Source: an uncultured bacterium
Lineage (GTDB): Bacteria > Actinomycetota > Actinomycetes > S36-B12
Length of the DNA stretch: 32,662 nt
Reading direction: 5' to 3'
Assembly: GCA_903850745.1 (NCBI GenBank)
Contig: CAINMH010000008.1
Span: forward strand, 1-32,662
Shown: piece after piece, positions 25,001 through 32,306 of the stretch
Layout of the letters: each line of letters starts with the position of its first letter
Numbering within the stretch: position 1 is the stretch's first letter
The notes under the pieces: generated by a model
Seen by the model: only the letters and a program-made list of their open reading frames with translations
Databases searched by the model: none
Told to the model about the DNA's origin: nothing
Program-made: the position numbers and the translations under genes

Positions 25001-26142
25001 GGGCTGATCGCAGTCCAGGTTCCGCTGCCGTCCAGCTCATATTCGTAGTTGCTGATTGGAACTCCGCGATCTGAACCGGGTGTGAAGGAAACCAGAACCC
25101 TACCGTCTGCGGGACTCGCGCCGACGAGACTGGGAGCTGACGGAAGGCCATCTGGAACGAGCGAGAGGGCCGCTGAAGCGGTGCCTGACCCAACGGAGTT
25201 CACCGCGCGGAGCTTAACGTCGTATGACGTGCCGTTCGTGAGTCCGGTAATTCTTATCGGACTCGTTGTCACGGCAGGACTCGGAGTTGTCCAAGATGCA
25301 CCATTATCAGTCGAGTATTCGACGTTTGTAACGACATCCCCTCCGTCGTCGGTCACTGTGAAATCAATGTCTGTGGACTGATTGGCGATCGTTGAGGAGT
25401 TGAGCGTTGGCGCCCCTGGAGCTACTGGATTAGGCGTGAAACTCTGCGTTGTGGTGTTGGGTCCACTTACGGAGGAGTTCCTGGCCCTGATCGAGATGGA
25501 GTATGTCGTGCCATTTGCTAGGGGCTGGTTCGAACCATCGCTGAGTTGACTGATGACCAAGGGACTTATCGTGGAGTTGATAACCGCCCAGCCATTTCCA
25601 TCAATCTGGTAGTCGTAGGTCAAAATCGGATCTCCGTTATCTGCACCAGCGGTGAAGTCCACTGAGACGGATCGATTGCCTGGAGTAATCGAGTTGATAA
25701 TGGGGACGTCTGGAGCGATCACCAGACCGGTCACCCCAATGACGAATGCATTGGTCATACTGCCAAAGCGGTCAACTCGAGTTTCCTTTGTCACGCCCGA
25801 TGTTACGCTCGTTACGGTCAGGACGGCAGGCGCTGGAGGAAGTGACTGGCCTCCCGTTGTGGCCCCACTCCAGGTAAACCAGCTTGAGTCCCAAAACACC
25901 GTACTCGTACGATTACATGTTCCCCAGTCGGTAATTGTGATGGTGTCGCCAACGATCACATCTTTGACCACGCCCGATGTACCGTCGAACGTTGTGCATG
26001 TAGCAGCGATGTCGAAGTTAGTGGGAGTTGTACGAGTCGCAGCGTTAACTGGCACTGAGTGGACGAGAACGGCGCCTGCCCCCAACAGCATTGATAAAGC
26101 CAGACCTAGGACAGTTCCCTTACGTCCGCAAACAATTCCCAC
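22066..26142 (-). CDS. Giant secreted protein with 12 fibronectin type III repeats
   Basis: A 1358-residue protein. The GTG at 26142 is chosen because GGGAGG lies 5 bases upstream, giving a clean signal peptide (GRKGTVLGLALSMLLGAGAV, cleavage near VNA). Residues about 35-142 are a Cys-containing N-terminal region I cannot name. Residues about 143-1271 hold 12 FN3-like repeats of about 94 residues, each with a 'YSTDGGxTW' strand, 'PSPAVTSSPLxITGLTNGTTY' and 'VRAVNGVG'. The last 87 residues form a beta domain ('VRGTTTGIATGTALIV', 'ADGSFTWKR') seen at the C-terminus of other actinobacterial FN3 proteins. No sortase motif or C-terminal membrane helix is visible, so it is probably released or held by other contacts. 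Adhesion or polysaccharide binding is plausible but unproven. Confidence 0.87.
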   Translation of the reverse strand: MGIVCGRKGTVLGLALSMLLGAGAVLVHSVPVNAATRTTPTNFDIAATCTTFDGTSGVVKDVIVGDTITITDWGTCNRTSTVFWDSSWFTWSGATTGGQSLPPAPAVLTVTSVTSGVTKETRVDRFGSMTNAFVIGVTGLVIAPDVPIINSITPGNRSVSVDFTAGADNGDPILTYDYQIDGNGWAVINSTISPLVISQLSDGSNQPLANGTTYSISIRARNSSVSGPNTTTQSFTPNPVAPGAPTLNSSTIANQSTDIDFTVTDDGGDVVTNVEYSTDNGASWTTPSPAVTTSPIRITGLTNGTSYDVKLRAVNSVGSGTASAALSLVPDGLPSAPSLVGASPADGRVLVSFTPGSDRGVPISNYEYELDGSGTWTAISPATSSSPVTITGLTNGTTYSVKLRAVNAVGSGAASGAQNATPAGTPGAPTNLVATRSDGQISVAYTAASGNGSPVSFHEYSTDGGITWSGLCPPAAMPPTMCGNPLVVTKESGAPNNLLVNGTPYTVSIRGRNAVGSGASAGVTATPATLPAVPTIASVTPGNGKLVVDFTVGSDGGAAITAVEWSTDGNIWNSGSPATTTSPITLTGLTNGWAYTVSLRAVNGVGASNGSPFSPGRPAKQVPSTPSGVLVSGGNSSANVSFILGDDGGDPLTNIEYSIDGGTSWVTPSPAVTSSPLAITGLTNGTAYSVSIRPVNGVGAAVATSPLSATAGIQAPSQVTGVLATADNQSAVVSFTAPADNGSPISYYEYSIDGGSTWTSGSPAVTSSPFTIAGLTNGNTYSVSVRALNGVGTGIASATSLVTPAAQVPSTPTGINVIAGNQSATVTFTAGAANGSAITNYEYSTDGGSTWVVPSPAVTASPLIITGLTNGTTFNVAIRPVNGIGTGAATSNSPVTPATQVPAIPASVNVAAGHESVTVTFGLGDDGGDPVSNIEYSTDGGATWIAPSPSVISSPLLITGLTNGTTYAVSIRPVNGVGASGPTSAATVTPAAQLPSTPTGVNVTPGNRSATVTFTAGAANGSAITNYQYSTDGGSTWMTPSPAVTSSPLIIPSLTNGNNYSVAIRAVNSVGAGIASATSLVTPAAQVPSTPTGINVIAGNHSATVTFTAGAANGSAITNYEYSTDGGSTWVVPSPAVTASPLIITGLTNGTTYNVVVRAVNGVGTSTPTSTSAVTPTAQVPGSPTGVNITPSAKQLTVSFTLGSDGGSPVTNIEYSLDGGVTWVTPSPAVTSSPLVISGLTNGTTYRVALRPINAVGSAVASSNVSATPTATPITISIKGLRSDRLIGVRGTTTGIATGTALIVRIDVGFSGTYGIGVAEVRVQADGSFTWKRLVRRGSPAKVRFELGSYRSNRLVLP
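22691..22926 (-). repeat. Near-identical 236-bp tract, copy A (within FN3 repeat 11)
   Basis: By direct comparison this tract matches 23528-23763 at all but three positions (an A/C difference in GGACT-GGTACC, an A/G in GCCGA-CC and an A/C in GCAGA-TG). The offset is exactly 837 bases, that is 279 codons or three FN3 units, so the frame is preserved. Confidence 0.9.
23528..23763 (-). repeat. Near-identical 236-bp tract, copy B (within FN3 repeat 8)
   Basis: This is the partner of the tract at 22691-22926, with 3 mismatches in 236 bases. Neighbouring FN3 units differ far more at the DNA level, so this pair reflects a recent duplication or gene conversion. Confidence 0.9.
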
Positions 26143-26244
26143 AACAGCCTCCCACGATTCAGCGACCCGAATGCTTTGCGAAGTTAATATCACTCTCAAA
26201 AATATTATCTTTACTTCGCCCCTGGAGGCAAGGTGGGAAATCAG

Positions 26245-26273
26245 CGAGGGTGCGGTCCAGAGAGATACCCTCG
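26245..26273 (+). promoter_or_regulatory. Inverted repeat just upstream of the double-TetR gene
   Basis: CGAGGGT (26245-26251) and ACCCTCG (26267-26273) are perfect inverted arms 15 bases apart, ending 4 bases before the ATG. A TATTAT (26203-26208) upstream could be a -10 box. The repeat may be an operator for the TetR protein or an mRNA stem controlling its translation; no ribosome-binding site is seen between it and the start. Confidence 0.45.
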
Positions 26274-26277
26274 TAAA

Positions 26278-27507
26278 ATGAAGTTGTCACTTCCATCCGA
26301 AGGCGGCGGGCGTCTAAGCCCGGGGCAACTCGTCACCAACGGACGTGCCTTGCAAGAGGCGGCCGTCCACGTCATCGCCACCCGCGGCTGGGATGCGACT
26401 ACGACTGTTCGAATTGCAGAGGCAGCGGGACTGACCCACGGCGCTGTATATGCCCGATTCACAAACAAGTCGAACTTGGGTGCGGCCCTTTGGACCTCGC
26501 TGCTTTTCCCCCAATTGCAAGAGCTACTCACCGCGGCCTGGCTAGAGGCGACCAAGGGCTCCCCGGAATCTTTTGCTGCGGCAATGATGAAGTTCTTCGA
26601 CCCGAGCGAAGCGACCATCGCCAGCGTGGAGTTACTCGCAGCGGCGCGGTTCGATCCGATACTCGCACACGCCGCGCTACCCATCACATCCCAACTCCTG
26701 ACGACGTGGTGCAGACCTAATCCATCGCACTCAGCAGCGAAAGCAACTGCGTCCGCAGCCATTGCGTACTTGGCATTCGGTCTAGTGCTCGGACATCAGC
26801 GACCTTGGCGCAAGCAGTCCAAACCACGAGCAATGTTCAATAGATTCTTCACGGCGATTCAGTATCCAAGCCGATCGAAGCGGCTTCCCCCTTGCAATGC
26901 CGACTACCTGAGGGTACCGCCATTTGATACTGGCGATTCGAGCGTCGATCGGCTACTGGAGGCCACGGCACAGACTGTCGGAGAGTTCGGTTACAACGCC
27001 GCGTCGGTTGCACGGATCTGTCGCAAAGCCCATGTCAGCCAGGGTTTTCTGTTTCGGCGTTATCCCACAAAGTTTGATCTCTTCCTCGCCGCCGCAGATG
27101 AGAGTCACCACCGCGGTATCTCGGGATCACAGCAATTCCTTGAGGAGATCCGGCAACGAACTGACGCGTCAATCGCAGAGGCCGTGACATGGCGCGAATT
27201 GCAGCGACCAGATCTCGCCCTGAAGAGATCGACGGCGCTCGAAATCGCTCGTCTAAGCCAATTCAATCACCGTATGCGCGCGATCATCCATAAAGTCGAG
27301 TCGACGCTCGCCCGACAGCGGATCTCCGAGGCTGAAAGCACAGGTGCCCGTCGTAGCGAACTTCTTGGTCACTTTCACATGGATGTTGCATTGGGCCTCG
27401 GCGTGCTGATCGTGCCCATACTCTTGCCCGACGTATGGACGCTCCCCTTCGACTCATTCACAACGCCTCTCTTAGAGAACGACCCCTGGGCCAGTTCTCT
27501 AACCTAA
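26278..27507 (+). CDS. Tandem TetR-family regulator (two TetR modules in one chain)
   Basis: The 409-residue protein contains two complete TetR-like units, about twice the family length. The first HTH is at about 20-68 ('TTTVRIAEAAGLTHGAVYARFTNKSNL') and its ligand-binding part runs to about 195. The second HTH is at about 222-270 ('AASVARICRKAHVSQGFLFRRYPTKFDLF') and is followed by another helical ligand-binding part. A single chain could act like an obligate dimer. The ATG at 26278 is chosen as the first Met before the homologous region; no good ribosome-binding site is seen. It is divergent from the FN3 gene (135 bases between starts), a natural candidate target. Its stop overlaps that of the convergent glycosyltransferase gene by four bases. 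Confidence 0.85.
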   Translation: MKLSLPSEGGGRLSPGQLVTNGRALQEAAVHVIATRGWDATTTVRIAEAAGLTHGAVYARFTNKSNLGAALWTSLLFPQLQELLTAAWLEATKGSPESFAAAMMKFFDPSEATIASVELLAAARFDPILAHAALPITSQLLTTWCRPNPSHSAAKATASAAIAYLAFGLVLGHQRPWRKQSKPRAMFNRFFTAIQYPSRSKRLPPCNADYLRVPPFDTGDSSVDRLLEATAQTVGEFGYNAASVARICRKAHVSQGFLFRRYPTKFDLFLAAADESHHRGISGSQQFLEEIRQRTDASIAEAVTWRELQRPDLALKRSTALEIARLSQFNHRMRAIIHKVESTLARQRISEAESTGARRSELLGHFHMDVALGLGVLIVPILLPDVWTLPFDSFTTPLLENDPWASSLT

Positions 27508-28928
27508 ACCTGAGCTGCGTGGCGACCGGCTGCGGGCCGCGCACTCGGCATCGCAATGCGATCAGGTGCGCCATCGAAGCATCCACCCCCTGGATCATCA
27601 CGATCTTCCACGCGACCATCAGTTCGTACCGGATCAAAACGCGGATTGAACATGTCGCGGATCACCATCGCTGCGAACCACGCTGTGGCAAGCACGTGAA
27701 CAAATACAAAGACGGCGTACCACTGCTGCGTCAGGCCTTTGCCGCCGTCATAGCCAGCGAGTAACCACCACACTGCGGCGAAGTACGCAGCTTCACCGAC
27801 CTGCCAGATGAGGAAGTCGCGCCAGCGTGGGCGTGCCATGACCGCAAGCGGAATAAGCCACATGACGTATTGCGGTGAATAGACCTTGTTGGTGAGACAG
27901 AACGCTGCCACTACCAAGAACAACACTTGCGCGAGACGAGGTCGACGCGGCGTTGCAAAGATCATTACGCCGATTGCGACGCACAACACGAGGAAGCTTC
28001 CAGTTGCAACAGTGTTTAGCCACTCCGGCAGAATCGGCGGAAGGCCAAGCAGGTTGCTGGCGTACCAAATTGAGCCGAAGTCCTGTCCACGCGTCTGGCT
28101 GAACTTGTAGAAGTAGAACCAGCCATCAAAGTTCGCCAGAATGAACGGCAAGTTCACAACAAGCCAACTTGCCACCGTGCCGAGTAACAGCCACCAGAAC
28201 TGCTTGAGTCGCGAACTTCGGATTGCCAAGAGCAACCAAGGCCCCAAGAGGATCAGCGGATAGAACTTCGCTGAGATTGCGAGGCCGAGCAGGATGCCAG
28301 CCCAGAGCGGATGTTTGCGAGCCCACAACATCATGGCGAGCGCGGTGAACGCGACAGGAATCATGTCCCAGTTAATAAATGCGCACAGGATGATGCCTGG
28401 TGCAAGCGCAACCATCGCAGCGTCCCATGGTCGCTTGCGCATAGTTGCCGCGGTCGCAACGACTGTGGCGATGAAGAACGGAAGAAGCAAGATCGTGTTA
28501 ACCGCGAAGAATGTCTGCGCCGAACCAATCTGCGGGCTGAGGCTTGTGATCCACACAGTGATCAGAGAGGCAATCCACATGAACATGCCCGTAAGCACGG
28601 GGTACTCAAGATACTCACCGTTAGGCAACGCATTCAGGTATGGAAAAGCACCATCGGTGAAGTCGCGGATGCTAAACAACGGTGGGATATCTGAATAACA
28701 CATGTGCTCATAGCGATCTGGTGATGCCCAACCGTTGCTTATGCACGGGTAGTTATGAATCAAGGCAAGGAGATACGCAACTCCCGCAAGCATGATCAGC
28801 ACGCGCGCTGGAGTCCACCATCGACGTGACGAGCGCGCCAGTCTCCCGAACGGACCGCCGACGACATGGCTGCCGCCTTCGATCATCGGGTCATCCCACG
28901 TGGGCGGCACGACGGGCGGAGTGCTCAT
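27504..28928 (-). CDS. GT87-family polyprenyl-phosphate-dependent glycosyltransferase (DUF2029)
   Basis: A 474-residue integral membrane protein of the GT-C fold. It has about 10-12 helices and an acidic residue in the first outer loop (SDIPPL, Asp80), the place where GT87 enzymes such as PimE have their catalytic Asp. 'YLEYPVLTG' at about 106-114, 'FINWDMIPVAF' and 'SAKFYPLILLGPWLL' are family hallmarks. It probably transfers mannose or a related sugar from a polyprenyl phosphate to a lipid or glycan outside the membrane. Position next to DUF5318 parallels Rv0051 of M. tuberculosis. The start overlaps the DUF5318 stop by ATGA. The C-terminal 45 residues are a hydrophilic tail. The acceptor is unknown. 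Confidence 0.87.
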   Translation of the reverse strand: MSTPPVVPPTWDDPMIEGGSHVVGGPFGRLARSSRRWWTPARVLIMLAGVAYLLALIHNYPCISNGWASPDRYEHMCYSDIPPLFSIRDFTDGAFPYLNALPNGEYLEYPVLTGMFMWIASLITVWITSLSPQIGSAQTFFAVNTILLLPFFIATVVATAATMRKRPWDAAMVALAPGIILCAFINWDMIPVAFTALAMMLWARKHPLWAGILLGLAISAKFYPLILLGPWLLLAIRSSRLKQFWWLLLGTVASWLVVNLPFILANFDGWFYFYKFSQTRGQDFGSIWYASNLLGLPPILPEWLNTVATGSFLVLCVAIGVMIFATPRRPRLAQVLFLVVAAFCLTNKVYSPQYVMWLIPLAVMARPRWRDFLIWQVGEAAYFAAVWWLLAGYDGGKGLTQQWYAVFVFVHVLATAWFAAMVIRDMFNPRFDPVRTDGRVEDRDDPGGGCFDGAPDRIAMPSARPAAGRHAAQV

Positions 28929-29440
28929 AAGTCCTCCAGGTCGCGTGGGCGCGGTTGTGGTCGGCGCGGGACTCCGTCACCGAGTGTGTACGACGTCAGG
29001 AGGTGGTTCCATTTGCACTCTTGGCACACCTCGACCACGTAGACACGGAAGTCGCCGAAACGCATCGCCATCTGTGGAAGACCATCGGGATCGATAGCTG
29101 ATCCGGAGGCGTGACCGAGCTCCTCGCCGAAGGCGTACGTCACTTCATCGAGATCGGTCTTGCGACAGATCGGGCACACTCGGCCTGTCGGGTTTCCGTG
29201 GTAACGAGCGGCGCGCACCAGATAGGTGTCAGCGTCGCAGATATTGAGCCCGTCGAAGACATTGCCGCCGAAGACCGAACGCAGAGTCGCCCGGCGCTGC
29301 ATGGAGTAGTCAATAAGACCGCGCGGAGTGTTGGGATCACTAACCGGCTCAGCGGGCGGGAGCGCCTCACGCTTGCGGGGAGCGGAGCCGCCGACCGGCA
29401 CACGGATGCCACGCAATGTTGACTTGCGCGGAACGGCCAT
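28925..29440 (-). CDS. DUF5318 zinc-ribbon-like protein
   Basis: A 171-residue cytoplasmic protein of the actinobacterial DUF5318 family (M. tuberculosis Rv0049 is the syntenic counterpart). The core begins 'RGLIDYSMQRRATL' at about residue 40. Two CxxC pairs, Cys89/Cys92 (CPICRK) and Cys139/Cys142 (CQECKW), are placed to bind one zinc. 'AFGEELGHASGSA' and 'YVVEVCQECKWNHLLTSY' are typical. The first 40 residues are basic and Pro-rich and could be an overlong start. It is co-transcribed with the GT87 gene (ATGA overlap). In mycobacteria a class A penicillin-binding protein gene sits between the two; here it is absent. No biochemical function is known to me. Confidence 0.85.
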   Translation of the reverse strand: MAVPRKSTLRGIRVPVGGSAPRKREALPPAEPVSDPNTPRGLIDYSMQRRATLRSVFGGNVFDGLNICDADTYLVRAARYHGNPTGRVCPICRKTDLDEVTYAFGEELGHASGSAIDPDGLPQMAMRFGDFRVYVVEVCQECKWNHLLTSYTLGDGVPRRPQPRPRDLEDL

Positions 29441-29487
29441 GCCGAGAGCCTAATGCGAAGAAGGGTTCAAAGGTGCGAGTGTCGAGA

Positions 29488-30465
29488 TCAGTGTGCGGGT
29501 GTAGGAAGGGCCGCGGACCAGCCTACGAATGCAAGCAGTTCAATTCGCCAAGCCTCTTTACCCGAATACAGCGGGCTACCGAAGGCCCGTGGTGCTGAGT
29601 TCCAGTTCTCAGCAGTAACAACGCGCGCAACCAGATCTCCGTCAGTGGAGAACGTCAACCGCATAGCCCACACCGCATTATTGATCCAGGTCGGGGACAC
29701 ATAATTGACGGCGCGCCCAGTCGGGCTCGCACTGGTGGACTTGAATTTCGTGTCGGCCACAACCCCTGATGTGGTGAGCGTGCGTATCCCTACAAGGGAA
29801 CCGGTGGTCTGCGGGCTCGCATAGGCGACCGTGTTGCTGGCTGCATTCCACGCCGGATTGCCGAATGTGCCTTCAATGGTGGTTCGCGCGAGACGGCGTC
29901 CATCAGAGACGCGATAGATCTCCATGTACTGAATACCAACGTCCTTATGCGACATCGCGACCTTGCGGCGATCTGGTGAGATGGCAGCACTGGAGATGCT
30001 CGTGGTGGGGCAACCCGTACAAAATGCCGACCAACGCTGGCGCTTCACGTCAAAAGCCTTTAAGCCATTCGGACCCACTACAAGAACGGTGGATCCATCT
30101 GCACTAACGCTAGGTATGACAACATCCTTGATCAAGGTGCGCCGCAGGAGCGCGCCGTCCTGGCGAATCATGAGGACCCAGCCCGCCGCGTTGCTCCCGG
30201 ATCCGCGGAGAGCCAGATACGCCACCACCCGACCATCCGTTGACGACGAGGCAGCAAGATTGAGACCGGTCTTGGCACTTGCTGCCACGGACGTTCCCGA
30301 GCCTGGGACCTGCGCGATGAGGGTGATGCCTTTATCTACCGACTTGCCGACGCCATAAATAACAACGATGGGCGGGACGTCCCCGGCTGAGGCCGGCGCC
30401 TGCATAGACATTGCGAGTCCAGCCCCAGTAACGAGGGACAGGGCTAGGGCAATGACTCGCTTCAT
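29488..30465 (-). CDS. Secreted TolB/WD40-like beta-propeller protein
   Basis: A 325-residue exported protein. The ATG at 30465 follows GAGGAG and begins a standard signal peptide (MKRVIALALSLVTGAGLAMS, cleavage after ASA near residue 27); the in-frame upstream ATG at 30558 would place 31 residues before it. The mature part has repeated blades of the 'SxDGxxVAY' and 'SPDRRKVAMS' type found in TolB/WD40 propellers, and a Cys pair (Cys149, Cys152) that may form a disulphide. No enzymatic motif is visible. It is divergent from padR and separated from the DUF5318 gene by 47 bases. Binding of a protein or glycan partner outside the membrane is the most that can be said. Confidence 0.72.
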   Translation of the reverse strand: MKRVIALALSLVTGAGLAMSMQAPASAGDVPPIVVIYGVGKSVDKGITLIAQVPGSGTSVAASAKTGLNLAASSSTDGRVVAYLALRGSGSNAAGWVLMIRQDGALLRRTLIKDVVIPSVSADGSTVLVVGPNGLKAFDVKRQRWSAFCTGCPTTSISSAAISPDRRKVAMSHKDVGIQYMEIYRVSDGRRLARTTIEGTFGNPAWNAASNTVAYASPQTTGSLVGIRTLTTSGVVADTKFKSTSASPTGRAVNYVSPTWINNAVWAMRLTFSTDGDLVARVVTAENWNSAPRAFGSPLYSGKEAWRIELLAFVGWSAALPTPAH

Positions 30466-30564
30466 GGGACTCCTCAGGCTGGAATGCTCCATTCTGACAG
30501 CCTCAGCCCGCTTTAAGGCGCCTTCCTCCACTTGGCCGGTGTCCCTGCGCCGAGGCATCGCTGT

Positions 30565-30585
30565 GATGTATCATTTCGATATATC
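30565..30585 (+). promoter_or_regulatory. Possible PadR operator and promoter upstream of padR-ino1
   Basis: GATGTATC (30565-30572) and GATATATC (30578-30585) form an imperfect symmetrical, AT-rich site in an otherwise GC-rich gap. It includes a TATATC -10-like box (30580-30585) about 50 bases before the padR start. PadR proteins commonly repress their own promoter at such sites. No convincing -35 was found. Confidence 0.4.
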
Positions 30586-30633
30586 TGGACGGGCAGCCCT
30601 TTGGGTTTGCCTAGTCCCCCCGAAAGGACCCTC

Positions 30634-31206
30634 GTGGCGAAGCGCAGTGATGTCTTGGAGTTGGCCATTCTCGGCCTGCTCCACGATGCCCCTTTGCATG
30701 GCTACGAGTTGCGCAAGCGTATGACTTCGGTCCTCGGCCCCATCCGCGCCATTTCGTACGGCTCCCTCTATCCAGCGCTGAAGGAGCTCGTCGACCGCGG
30801 TCTGATCACCGAAGAGGCGACCAGCGATCAGGCGGCACCCGTGATGTCGGGCAAACGAGCCCGGATCGTCTACACACTCACAGCCGATGGCAAGGACCGA
30901 TTCGAGCGCTTGGTCGCGGATGCTGGCCCGGACTCCTGGGATGACGAAGCGTTCAACGCTCACATGGCCTTCTTCGGACGCACCCCGGCTGAGGCGCGCA
31001 TGCGCATCCTGCTCGGCCGCCGGTCACGCATGGAGGAGCGTCTCGCTGCTTTGCGCACATCACTTGCTCGTGGCACCGAACGTGTCGACGAATACACGCT
31101 GCGCATGCAGCAACACGGTCTAGAAGGAGTCGAGCGCGAAGTGCGCTGGCTCACCGATCTGATTACAGATGAAGCAGGATCCCAACCTCGGAAGGACAAG
31201 TCATGA
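30634..31206 (+). CDS. PadR-family transcriptional regulator
   Basis: A 190-residue repressor-type protein. The N-terminal winged helix spans about 1-85 with the family signature '[19 protein letters not shown]', '[19 protein letters not shown]' and '[19 protein letters not shown]'. A helical C-terminal part, probably for dimerisation, contains '[24 protein letters not shown]'. The GTG at 30634 has AGGA 5 bases upstream and gives the usual N-terminus ([15 protein letters not shown]). It overlaps ino1 by ATGA, so both are expressed together. The pair corresponds to Rv0047c-Rv0046c in M. tuberculosis, where padR also precedes ino1. Control of inositol synthesis is an inference from this linkage. 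Confidence 0.92.
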   Translation: MAKRSDVLELAILGLLHDAPLHGYELRKRMTSVLGPIRAISYGSLYPALKELVDRGLITEEATSDQAAPVMSGKRARIVYTLTADGKDRFERLVADAGPDSWDDEAFNAHMAFFGRTPAEARMRILLGRRSRMEERLAALRTSLARGTERVDEYTLRMQQHGLEGVEREVRWLTDLITDEAGSQPRKDKS

Positions 31207-32282
31207 ACCCGATTCGCGTCGCAATCGTTGGCGTCGGCAACTGTGCATCTTCACTCGTGCAGGGTGTCGAGTACTACAAGGACGCAGATCCAGCTGGCCG
31301 CGTGCCGGGCCTCATGCACGTTGAGTTCGGCAAATACCACATCAGTGATGTGCAGTTCGTCGCTGCGTTTGATGTCGATGCGAAGAAGGTCGGACAGGAC
31401 CTCGCACATGCCATCACCGCCAGTGAGAACAACACCATCAAGATCTGTGACGTGCCGCCGACCGGCCTAATGGTGCAGCGCGGTCACACGTTTGATGGTC
31501 TCGGCAAGTACTACCGCGAGATGATCACCGAGTCCGATGCAGAGCCAGTAGATGTCGTCGCTGTGCTCCGTGAGCGCAAAGTGGACGTGCTGGTGTGCTA
31601 CCTGCCCGTGGGATCCGAGCAGGCAGCGCGCTTCTACGCACAGTGTGCAATCGATGCGGGCGTTGGCTTTGTCAATGCACTTCCGGTCTTCATTGCAGGC
31701 ACACCTGAATGGGCTGACAAGTTCACCAAGGCCGGTGTGCCAATTGTTGGTGACGACATCAAGTCGCAGGTGGGTGCAACCATCACCCACCGCGTACTCG
31801 CCAAACTGTTCGAAGATCGTGGTGTCGAGGTGCAGCGCACCTACCAGCTCAATGTCGGCGGCAACATGGACTTCATGAACATGCTCGAGCGCGATCGCCT
31901 TGAGTCAAAGAAGATCTCCAAGACTCAGTCCGTCACCTCGCAGATCGACCGCAAGATGGCCGCCCGCGACATTCACATCGGGCCCTCGGACTACGTCGCC
32001 TGGCTCGATGATCGCAAGTGGGCATTCGTCCGCCTCGAGGGCAAGGCGTTCGGCGATGTTCCGCTTAACCTCGAATACAAGCTTGAAGTGTGGGACTCAC
32101 CCAACAGCGCTGGCGTCATCATTGATGCAATCCGTGCCGCCAAGATCGGCATGGACCGTGGCATCGGTGGCCCACTTCTCTCCGCTTCGTCCTACTTCAT
32201 GAAGTCGCCGCCTGAGCAGTACGCAGACGACGAGTGCCGTGAGCGCGTGGAGCAGTTCATCCGCGGCGAGATCGAGCGGTAA
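31203..32282 (+). CDS. ino1: Inositol-3-phosphate synthase (myo-inositol-1-phosphate synthase)
   Basis: A 359-residue NAD-dependent enzyme that turns glucose 6-phosphate into 1L-myo-inositol 1-phosphate, the first step to phosphatidylinositol, PIMs and mycothiol in actinobacteria. The NAD-binding motif [12 protein letters not shown] is at 10-21, with '[11 protein letters not shown]' at 183-193, '[11 protein letters not shown]' at 216-226 and '[26 protein letters not shown]' near the end; all are conserved in the short actinobacterial form. Length is close to that of the M. tuberculosis enzyme. The ATG overlaps the padR stop (ATGA), with GAAGGA upstream. Confidence 0.97.
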   Translation: MNPIRVAIVGVGNCASSLVQGVEYYKDADPAGRVPGLMHVEFGKYHISDVQFVAAFDVDAKKVGQDLAHAITASENNTIKICDVPPTGLMVQRGHTFDGLGKYYREMITESDAEPVDVVAVLRERKVDVLVCYLPVGSEQAARFYAQCAIDAGVGFVNALPVFIAGTPEWADKFTKAGVPIVGDDIKSQVGATITHRVLAKLFEDRGVEVQRTYQLNVGGNMDFMNMLERDRLESKKISKTQSVTSQIDRKMAARDIHIGPSDYVAWLDDRKWAFVRLEGKAFGDVPLNLEYKLEVWDSPNSAGVIIDAIRAAKIGMDRGIGGPLLSASSYFMKSPPEQYADDECRERVEQFIRGEIER

Positions 32283-32302
32283 CCTCCTCCTTATTGGGAG
32301 GT
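32282..32302 (+). promoter_or_regulatory. Hairpin covering the ribosome-binding site of the threonine aldolase gene
   Basis: ACCTCC (32282-32287) pairs perfectly with GGAGGT (32297-32302) across a 9-base loop. The right arm is the Shine-Dalgarno sequence of the gene starting at 32307, and the left arm touches the ino1 stop codon. Ribosomes finishing ino1 would open the stem, so it may couple the two genes. Confidence 0.5.
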
Positions 32303-32306
32303 CGCG

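Larger units (their letters stand above)
22330..25716 (-). repeat. Array of 12 FN3-coding repeats (unit about 280 bp)
   Basis: The array encodes the FN3 domains of the giant secreted gene. Unit boundaries recur at 'VPSTPTGINV'-like segments. The repeats near the C-terminus are the most alike and those near the N-terminus the most diverged, which suggests growth of the array from the 3' half of the gene. Confidence 0.85.

Noticed and set aside
22330-25716. CRISPR-like spacing in the FN3 region
   Set aside because: Repeats are about 280 bp, in frame and protein-coding; no short direct repeats with unique spacers and no cas genes.
25652-26281. Plus-strand open frames opposite the FN3 gene (also 22154-22408, 23258-23623)
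   Set aside because: They mirror the repeats of the minus-strand gene and have repetitive Val/Pro/Thr-rich products without a domain.
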